Made by a program: the position numbers and the translations under genes. The notes below the pieces were generated by a model. It searched no databases and was not told where the DNA came from. It saw nothing but the letters and a program-made list of their open reading frames with translations. DNA of 14,747 nucleotides from an uncultured Clostridia bacterium (GTDB lineage Bacteria > Bacillota > Clostridia > Christensenellales > Borkfalkiaceae): NCBI GenBank assembly GCA_934254755.1, contig CAKQMM010000008.1:1-14747 (forward strand). The letters run 5' to 3'. Of this stretch, positions 7,661 through 12,830 are shown one piece after another (positions within the stretch are counted from its first letter, which is position 1; each line of letters starts with the position of its first letter).

Positions 7661-8641
7661 TTATATATTTATTTCTTTGCCGCTTGACTCGTACATTTTA
7701 AGTATAAGTTTCACGGTTTTTGACGCTTCGTAAAAGTCTATGGGGAATTTTTTGCCGCTACGTAGGCAATCGTAAAAATCTTTAATCAGTTTACCGTGTC
7801 CAACGCCCCATTCTTCTTTGCCGAATATCGGCGCGCCGTCCGTTTTAGTGATAAATTTTCCGTTTATTATAAGGTTATCGCCCGAAAGTTCCGCAGCAAC
7901 CGTCTTTGACTGAAACATAATAGATATCGGGAAACAACTTGCCGCCGAATTAGTTGCGTTTATAACGAAATTACCGCCGTTTTTAAGCGTAAAACGCCCA
8001 AAAGCCGTATCTTCGACTTCTATAACGCCTTTCAGCGAATTGTTCGAGCAATGCGCGGTAACGCTTTCGGGCATACCGCAAAACCATTGCAAAATATCAA
8101 GCGTATGTATCGCCTGATTTATCATTACCCCGCCGCCCTCGTATAGTTTTGTGCCTCGCCACGGCGCGGAAGAATAATAATCTTTACCCCTGCGCCATAC
8201 GAGGTTAGCCGTTGCCGCAAGTATTTCTTCGTTATTAAATAATTCTTTAAGGTATAAAATCGACGCGTTATAGCGATTTTGAAAACACACCCCGAGCGTA
8301 GCGGATGAAGTTTTAACAGCTTTTTCTATCTCACCTAACTGCCCGTAACTTATTGCGAGAGGCTTTTCGCTAAGGACGTGTATCCCCGCAAATAGTGCCT
8401 TACAAATAATTTCCGCATGCAGATAGTGCGGCGTGCAAACGTGAACCGCGTCGACTTTACCGCTTGCGATAAGCGCGTTAAAATCGCCGTACTCTACCGC
8501 ATTAAGTCCGAATTCGTCGTTGACGTTTCGCCGTTTTTCGGCGTCAATATCGCAAATTGCCGTTATTTTTTGCCCGCAATTTAAAATTGCCCTTATATGT
8601 AGCGGCGAAATCGCGCCGAGACCTATTATACCGACTCTCAT
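7661..8641 (-). CDS. Gfo/Idh/MocA-family oxidoreductase, first gene of the operon
   Basis: This 326-residue protein is the most canonical of the three oxidoreductases. It has a Rossmann loop GLGAIS (7-12), EKP (92-94, Lys93), the segment YYSSAPWRGT (155-164) and the substrate-domain signature EGGGVMINQAIHTLDIL (168-184) with the His179/Asp182 pair. These residues identify the MviM-type sugar dehydrogenase branch, which acts on cytoplasmic sugars or glycosides using bound or free NAD(P). Substrate is unknown. ATG at 8641 is supported by an AGGGG Shine-Dalgarno at 8648-8652, six bases upstream. As the first gene after a 230-bp gap it probably follows the operon promoter. Confidence 0.92.
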   Translation of the reverse strand: MRVGIIGLGAISPLHIRAILNCGQKITAICDIDAEKRRNVNDEFGLNAVEYGDFNALIASGKVDAVHVCTPHYLHAEIICKALFAGIHVLSEKPLAISYGQLGEIEKAVKTSSATLGVCFQNRYNASILYLKELFNNEEILAATANLVWRRGKDYYSSAPWRGTKLYEGGGVMINQAIHTLDILQWFCGMPESVTAHCSNNSLKGVIEVEDTAFGRFTLKNGGNFVINATNSAASCFPISIMFQSKTVAAELSGDNLIINGKFITKTDGAPIFGKEEWGVGHGKLIKDFYDCLRSGKKFPIDFYEASKTVKLILKMYESSGKEINI

Positions 8642-8786
8642 AATTAACCCCTGTACGTCATGCTATAAAAAAATCTGAAAATCATCAATAAATAATATAA
8701 TCGAATCTACTTGCCGTATAACCGCCGCGCATATCGCTAAGCTGAAGCCGAAACCCGACGAAACCCGACGAGCGCCATAAACGAAA
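8642..8786 (-). other. Leader and probable promoter region of the sugar operon
   Basis: No gene fits here. From the operon start outward it holds the AGGGG ribosome site (8648-8652), then an AT-rich block (8661-8705) and then GC-rich sequence. The AT-rich block is the likely promoter zone, but no good -35/-10 pair is visible; the best candidate (TTGATG and TATAGC on the minus strand) has a 15-bp spacer, which is short. I see no riboswitch-like structure and no clear operator. Confidence 0.35.
8751..8770. repeat. 10-bp tandem direct repeat (two copies)
   Basis: AAACCCGACG occurs twice in succession, preceded by CG so that the phase could also be written CGAAACCCGA. It lies between the hairpin at 8787-8826 and the AT-rich leader of the sugar operon. 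Two copies only; this may be slippage or a tandem protein-binding site. Confidence 0.6.
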
Positions 8787-8826
8787 CGGACGCCGTTTTT
8801 TACGTTGCCGCTCAAAACGACGTCCG
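8787..8826 (-). terminator. Probable terminator of the lipoprotein gene
   Basis: Arms 8787-8799 and 8814-8826 pair over 12 of 13 positions (one C-A mismatch at 8793/8820) around a 14-base loop. Read on the minus strand the stem is followed by TTTCGTTT, an imperfect U-tract. It lies 45 bp after the stop of the large lipoprotein gene and would separate it from the sugar operon. The U-tract is interrupted, so termination may be partial. A competing smaller hairpin (8784-8789 with 8793-8798) uses part of the same sequence and is followed by T on the plus strand. Confidence 0.5.
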
Positions 8827-8871
8827 CTGTTGTTTGTTGAGATTATTACGCGCTATACTGTAAACGGTCGC

Positions 8872-11800
8872 TTATTTGGTTTTCCAAGTGACGGTAGATC
8901 CGCTAACCGTCCAGTACGTTTCGTCCCAGCCGCTTGCGGGGAACGCAACGCCGTTATTAGTGCCGTCTGCATAAGAAACGTATACGGCTGTAGAGTTGGT
9001 AACTTTAGCCGCAACTTCCGTAGCCATACCCGTAACGACGACGTTTTCAAGCGTCGCAGTCGCGGCGTACGTTCCTAAAAGCATTGCGTTAGCTTTATCT
9101 TTATACACAGCAAGATTGCTGCTCGTAGCCGAAAAATCTACGTAAACGTTTTTAAGAGTGAACGCATTATTAGTTTCAAGTCTGCAACCGAAGATGGTCG
9201 CTTCGTTGCCGCGCCAGTTTTCGTTATAGTAATCTCCGGTACCGTTTGCAGGCATAACGGAAACTTTTACGAATACGTTTTCGATGGTGCCGGAACCTGT
9301 GTAAATCAAAGAAGCCGCTCCGCCGATTCTGACGTCAAGGAAAGCGATATTCTTAACAACGCCGCTTTCAGCAAGATTTTGAATAAAGCCGCCCTTAGTC
9401 CAGCCGGACAATTTTAATCCGCTTATAGAATAACCTTGCCCGTCAAGGGTGCCTTTAAACGCATAATCTACGCCTATTCTATAATCATCGCTTGTAGTAA
9501 ACCAACCGCGGCTGAGCTTAACGTTTTCGCCAAGGCGATAATATCCGCCGCCCTGAAGGGCTGTAACGAGCGTTTTAATCGCTCTTACGTTGTCGTCGCC
9601 GGTCATAACGGTTTTGGTTACGAACAATGCGGGAACAGAATATTCGAATTCTTTTCCGTCGTATTCGAAAACAAGTTTAAGTTCTTTGTTTCCGTAATAT
9701 TCTATGCCGAAATCAGAAACTGCGAGAGTTGCTTTACCGTTGACTATCTGAACGCCTTCGAATCCGCTTACCGACTTGTCGCCGACTTTTACAAGAGATA
9801 TCGCAGCGTTGCCGTTAAAGTCTTCGGTAAGGTCGATTTCGACGGTTTTTGAAGAGTTGACGGTTGCGTCGTTTGCAAGGTCAAGGTCGATTTCGTGAAG
9901 TTTGCTTAAAGTTTTATATTCGCGAACTTTTATTACCTTAAACGACGTTTCGGTTTTAAGGGTAGGATCGAATACGCTTGTTGCGGTAATAGTGAAGGTC
10001 GCTTCGCCTATATCGGCAGGAACCGTTACTATGCCGTTTTCTAAAGTGATGCCGGCGGCAACCGCTGCCTCGCTTAAAGTCAAAATCGAATTTTCGCTTG
10101 CCGCAAATTCAGCGGAAGTACCCTTAGTTATTTCGGAAACCGTCGTCACGAAAACGGGGGCCGATATGCCTTGCGCCTTCACGTAAGGTATTCCGCCGTC
10201 CTTATAAATCCACAACGGGGCCTTGAATTCCGTATAGTCGCGCTCTGTATCGGCAGCCATTTCCGCAAACGATTTATAAACGAAGTGGTGCGTTCCCGCC
10301 GCGAAGTCGTTTTCGGTGCCGAGTTCGGTACTTAACGCGCTGTTTCTTAAAATACGAGTGTATTGTTCGGACGCGCCGACCACGTAAACGTTAGAATACG
10401 TTTCGATATTATTGCATTGACCTATAATATAACCTGCTACTGTATCGACCTGTTTAGCTACGCCTACGCATTCGCTTACGTCGATAATAACGTTTTTAAC
10501 TACCGCGCCGCTCGATTCGCCCCTTGCGAACATCGTGCTTGTCTGACCCCAGTTATGCCCTTTGTTATATCCGTCATAGTTGTCTGCGCCGAAAATCGAA
10601 TATTTTATGAAAATGTTTTCGATTAAGCCGCTTCCGCTGTAAACAAGCAAACTTCTGTCGTTGCCGACGCGCGCGTTCGTGAACGAAACGTTGCGTAAAA
10701 CGCCGTTCGCGCCGAGTTTGGTTATAAACGCTCCGTTAGCGGCGGCGGATTTTTGCGTAACGTAAAGACCTTTAACGTTATGACCCATACCGTCGAACAC
10801 GCCTACGAAACCATTCATCGCGGCAAGTTCATCGCGATTTTTCGCCCCGAAGAATTCCGTCCAGTAACCGTTATAATCGATATCGGCGCCGAGTTCGAAA
10901 TAGCCGCCCCAAGTTGTCGCGTCTTCTTCGCACGCCTTTGCAATCGCGCCGAAGTTATCAAGCTCGGCTTTAGTTGCGAGCGTTGCCGAAACAAGCAATA
11001 CTTTTACTTTTACGTCGTGCGTATCGCCGCCGTCGCATCTGAGCGTAACGACAAGGTTTTGTTCGCCGTACGCCATACCGAAGTCTTTAACGTTAAGCGC
11101 TATTTTGTTGCCGACAAGTTCGGATTCATCGGCAAAAGAATTTAAAGTTATGGGTTTCGTTCCTAATTTTACGCTTTCTATAGAAGTATAATCGTCTACG
11201 CCGTCAATCGAAACGAGGGCGTAAGAATATTCGTCAACGACTACGTTTCCGTCCTTCACCGACAAATTAAGCCCTACTTTTTGAGCGTTCGTTTCGTTTA
11301 TACTCTTTTTAAACGTCCTGTTTGTCTGTCCGCAAGCGCACTTTTCAACGTCTTGATTTTCATCGGTGGTATCCCACGCAAATTCGTGGTTGACAACAAG
11401 CGTTGCCGCGTTGCTTTCCGCGCCGACGAAGTTTTCGTTGCCGGCCGTGTAAGCTTTAACGTAATAGGTGCCGGCAATTAGCAAGGTTTCGGCAGTCAAG
11501 TCGAGATATTCGCCGTCTGCTGCGGTAGCGTATTTGTAGGTGACAGCCGTATTTGCGGTAGAAGTTGCCGTAAGTACGGGCGCTTCGTGGCATTTAATAT
11601 CCGCAACGGTAAAGTCGGGAATTGCGTTGTCGGCTTTATTTACGGTAAACGACTTAACCGAAGCGTTGCCGAGATAAACGTCGCTTTCCTCGACGGTTGC
11701 TTTTACGTAATACACGCCTGCGCGTTTTTCTACGTCAGCCCATGCCGCAAAATCGCCGTTCTCGGTAAGAGAGTAGCTGAAAGTTACGGTTCCGTTAGCG

Positions 11801-12729
11801 GCAACCGCGCTTGGCGCGGGGATTTCGCCGTACTTTATATCCGCAACGCCGAAAGACGATATAGCGTTTTCTCTTTTAGCGATTTCAGCCACAACTTTAT
11901 TCAGCTTGCTGTCGGAATGGTTGGCGTCGCCCTTTACCATATAGTAAACGGTGTATTTGCCCGCCGCGCTTGCCTTAGGAAGTTCGGTAGACCATTTTTC
12001 GGGATTTAAAAGTTCTTGCGAAGGTGCGTCTTCTTCCCCTGCGATTAACGCGTAAGCCATTATGCCGCCTTCCGCTTCGCCTGCGGTAATAAGCGTTTGT
12101 TCGCTTAAATCTTCGTTTACCAGAAGATTTTCACGCGCCGCGGGAGCGGTTTTGACGGTAGACGCGACTTTACCTATTTCAAAAGATATAATTTTTTCGG
12201 CCCCGTCGTAGTTAGCGGTACCCGCAACGGTCGCTTTAACGTAATACTTGCCGGCGTTTACGGGAACGGTTTCGGAATACGTTCCGTTTTCTTCTGCAGA
12301 ATAGGTAAACGTAGCCGTACCGAAAGCGACGGTAGCTGCGGGGGCGTTGGGTTCGCTGCCCGCCGTCCAACCTTCGAGCGTTAGCGAAGTTATCTCGTTC
12401 GTCGCTTTGGTTATCGCGAACTTGAGCGTAACTTTGGTTTCGTCGCTTGCGTCGGGCGTTTTCCATTTTGCTTTTTCGGTGTTTTTAAGCGTAAGAACGA
12501 CGTCGTATTCGCCTACGTCCGTTCCCCCCTCGTTCACCGTTACGTCATAATCGTCGCTTGCCGCTATGCTTGCGCTTTGAGCTTTACCGTTATAAACTTT
12601 ACTTTCTATAACGGGCGCTTCGATTACGTTTTTTTCAGGCGCGGGCGTCTTTGAATCGCAAGCCGCAAAGGCAAATACCGTTGCGACGACGCAGATCATT
12701 AACAGCAGCGTCTTAAAAGTGTGTCTCAT
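8872..12729 (-). CDS. Large multidomain surface lipoprotein with Ig-like repeats and two beta-helix modules
   Basis: This 1285-residue protein starts with a type II signal peptide (basic MRHTFK, hydrophobic 8-22, lipobox FAAC with Cys24). A short linker leads to an MBG-like domain (about 40-105), then four related Ig-like units (about 106-187, 188-286, 292-365, 372-447), three of which carry an AGxYYVKA core. A HEFAW...CACG segment (448-467; Cys464, Cys466) follows. Two copies of a composite module come next: about 472-850 and 936-1285, separated by a further Ig-like domain (about 855-935). Each module has a beta-sandwich, a linker, a strand motif (YFELGADI at 610-617, YYRLGENV at 1063-1070) and a GLUG-like beta-helix core (GVFDGMGHNVKGL, 643-655; GTLDGQGYSISGL, 1093-1105). 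There is no LPxTG or C-terminal membrane helix; anchoring is by lipid. A strong GGAGGG ribosome site (12735-12740) lies five bases from ATG. The likely role is adhesion or binding at the envelope; no catalytic motif is seen. Confidence 0.88.
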   Translation of the reverse strand: MRHTFKTLLLMICVVATVFAFAACDSKTPAPEKNVIEAPVIESKVYNGKAQSASIAASDDYDVTVNEGGTDVGEYDVVLTLKNTEKAKWKTPDASDETKVTLKFAITKATNEITSLTLEGWTAGSEPNAPAATVAFGTATFTYSAEENGTYSETVPVNAGKYYVKATVAGTANYDGAEKIISFEIGKVASTVKTAPAARENLLVNEDLSEQTLITAGEAEGGIMAYALIAGEEDAPSQELLNPEKWSTELPKASAAGKYTVYYMVKGDANHSDSKLNKVVAEIAKRENAISSFGVADIKYGEIPAPSAVAANGTVTFSYSLTENGDFAAWADVEKRAGVYYVKATVEESDVYLGNASVKSFTVNKADNAIPDFTVADIKCHEAPVLTATSTANTAVTYKYATAADGEYLDLTAETLLIAGTYYVKAYTAGNENFVGAESNAATLVVNHEFAWDTTDENQDVEKCACGQTNRTFKKSINETNAQKVGLNLSVKDGNVVVDEYSYALVSIDGVDDYTSIESVKLGTKPITLNSFADESELVGNKIALNVKDFGMAYGEQNLVVTLRCDGGDTHDVKVKVLLVSATLATKAELDNFGAIAKACEEDATTWGGYFELGADIDYNGYWTEFFGAKNRDELAAMNGFVGVFDGMGHNVKGLYVTQKSAAANGAFITKLGANGVLRNVSFTNARVGNDRSLLVYSGSGLIENIFIKYSIFGADNYDGYNKGHNWGQTSTMFARGESSGAVVKNVIIDVSECVGVAKQVDTVAGYIIGQCNNIETYSNVYVVGASEQYTRILRNSALSTELGTENDFAAGTHHFVYKSFAEMAADTERDYTEFKAPLWIYKDGGIPYVKAQGISAPVFVTTVSEITKGTSAEFAASENSILTLSEAAVAAGITLENGIVTVPADIGEATFTITATSVFDPTLKTETSFKVIKVREYKTLSKLHEIDLDLANDATVNSSKTVEIDLTEDFNGNAAISLVKVGDKSVSGFEGVQIVNGKATLAVSDFGIEYYGNKELKLVFEYDGKEFEYSVPALFVTKTVMTGDDNVRAIKTLVTALQGGGYYRLGENVKLSRGWFTTSDDYRIGVDYAFKGTLDGQGYSISGLKLSGWTKGGFIQNLAESGVVKNIAFLDVRIGGAASLIYTGSGTIENVFVKVSVMPANGTGDYYNENWRGNEATIFGCRLETNNAFTLKNVYVDFSATSSNLAVYKDKANAMLLGTYAATATLENVVVTGMATEVAAKVTNSTAVYVSYADGTNNGVAFPASGWDETYWTVSGSTVTWKTK
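8875..9924 (-). repeat. Composite beta-sandwich/beta-helix module, copy B (lipoprotein C-terminus)
   Basis: This encodes residues about 936-1285. Landmarks are a beta-sandwich (LAVSDFGIEYYGNKEL at 1002-1017), a helical linker, GGYYRLGENVKLSRG (1061-1075), FKGTLDGQGYSISGLKL (1091-1107), YTGSGTIENVFVKVSV (1143-1158) and a Trp-rich end (WDETYWTVSG, 1268-1277). It aligns in the same order with copy A and with the module in the adjacent phosphatase. Confidence 0.75.
10180..11316 (-). repeat. Composite beta-sandwich/beta-helix module, copy A (lipoprotein middle)
   Basis: This encodes residues about 472-850. Landmarks are LNVKDFGMAYGEQNL (545-559), the linker TKAELDNFGAIAKA (586-599), GGYFELGADIDYNG (608-621), FVGVFDGMGHNVKGLYV (641-657) and YSGSGLIENIFIKYSI (697-712). 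The VKDFGMAYGEQNL and VSDFGIEYYGNKEL segments and the SGSGxIENxFxK segments show common origin with copy B, although DNA identity is not obvious by eye, so the duplication is old. Confidence 0.75.
11383..12630 (-). repeat. Array of MBG/Ig-like repeats in the lipoprotein
   Basis: This encodes residues about 34-449: one MBG-like unit (VYNGKAQS at 45-52, DVGEYDVVL at 71-79) and four degenerate units of about 75-95 residues. Shared cores are NAGKYYVKATVAGTANY (158-174), AAGKYTVYYMVKGDANH (255-271), RAGVYYVKATVEESDVY (336-352) and IAGTYYVKAYTAGNENF (418-434). Two units open with the same VADIK (295-299, 375-379). Such arrays act as stalks holding a distal domain away from the cell. Confidence 0.7.
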
Positions 12730-12751
12730 ATATTCCCTCCAAATATTTATT

Positions 12752-12768
12752 TACGCATATTTTGCGTA
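12752..12768. repeat. Small inverted repeat in the lipoprotein leader
   Basis: TACGCA (12752-12757) and TGCGTA (12763-12768) form a perfect 6-bp inverted repeat around TATTT, 12 bp beyond the ribosome site of the lipoprotein gene. It could be a weak 5' UTR hairpin or an operator half-site pair. Function is not shown. Confidence 0.4.
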
Positions 12769-12771
12769 TAG

Positions 12772-12795
12772 GTACGTTGTTATGTACGTTGTTAT
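12772..12795. repeat. Perfect 12-bp tandem direct repeat upstream of the lipoprotein gene
   Basis: GTACGTTGTTAT occurs twice with no gap (12772-12783 and 12784-12795) in the 101-bp space between the phosphatase stop and the lipoprotein start. On the transcribed strand it reads ATAACAACGTAC twice. The 12-bp period and upstream position suit a tandem regulator site, but no promoter elements can be placed with confidence. It abuts a 7-bp AT-rich inverted repeat at 12795-12814. Confidence 0.6.
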
Positions 12796-12830
12796 TAAGA
12801 TAATAAAATCTTAAAAATGATAATTTTCGG

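Larger units (their letters stand above)
1101..8641 (-). other. Seven-gene amino-sugar/oxidoreductase operon
   Basis: Seven minus-strand genes follow one another without room for internal promoters: oxidoreductase 8641-7661, oxidoreductase 7651-6776, isomerase remnant 6773-6504, nagB 6507-5749, nagA 5752-4598, oxidoreductase 4573-3497, phosphorylase 3470-1101. Gaps are 9, 2, -4, -4, 24 and 26 bp, and both overlaps are ATGA stop-start overlaps. The unit is bounded upstream by the 230-bp region at 8642-8871 and downstream by the terminator at 1031-1062. That they form one transcript is inferred from spacing only. No transporter, kinase or transcription factor is included. Confidence 0.8.

Noticed and set aside
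3497..8641. The three oxidoreductases as tandem duplicates of one gene, or one as a GH109-type glycosidase.
   Set aside because: Their nucleotide loops, EKP/DKP motifs, lengths and C-terminal domains differ strongly, so they are old paralogues; the specific GH109 active-site pattern could not be recognised in any of them.
8661..8690. TTGATG / TATAGC as the operon promoter.
   Set aside because: The spacer is only 15 bp and both boxes are imperfect; kept only as a note in the leader description.
8751..8770. Start of a CRISPR array.
   Set aside because: Only two adjacent 10-bp copies without spacers; no cas genes are nearby.
9436..9852. Several plus-strand frames of about 60-140 residues opposite the lipoprotein gene.
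   Set aside because: They are antisense to well-patterned repeat domains, have no clear ribosome sites, and show no family features.
12795..12814. AT-rich 7-bp inverted repeat as a terminator for the phosphatase gene.
   Set aside because: The stem has only one G-C pair per arm and is followed on the minus strand by AACAACG rather than a U-tract.
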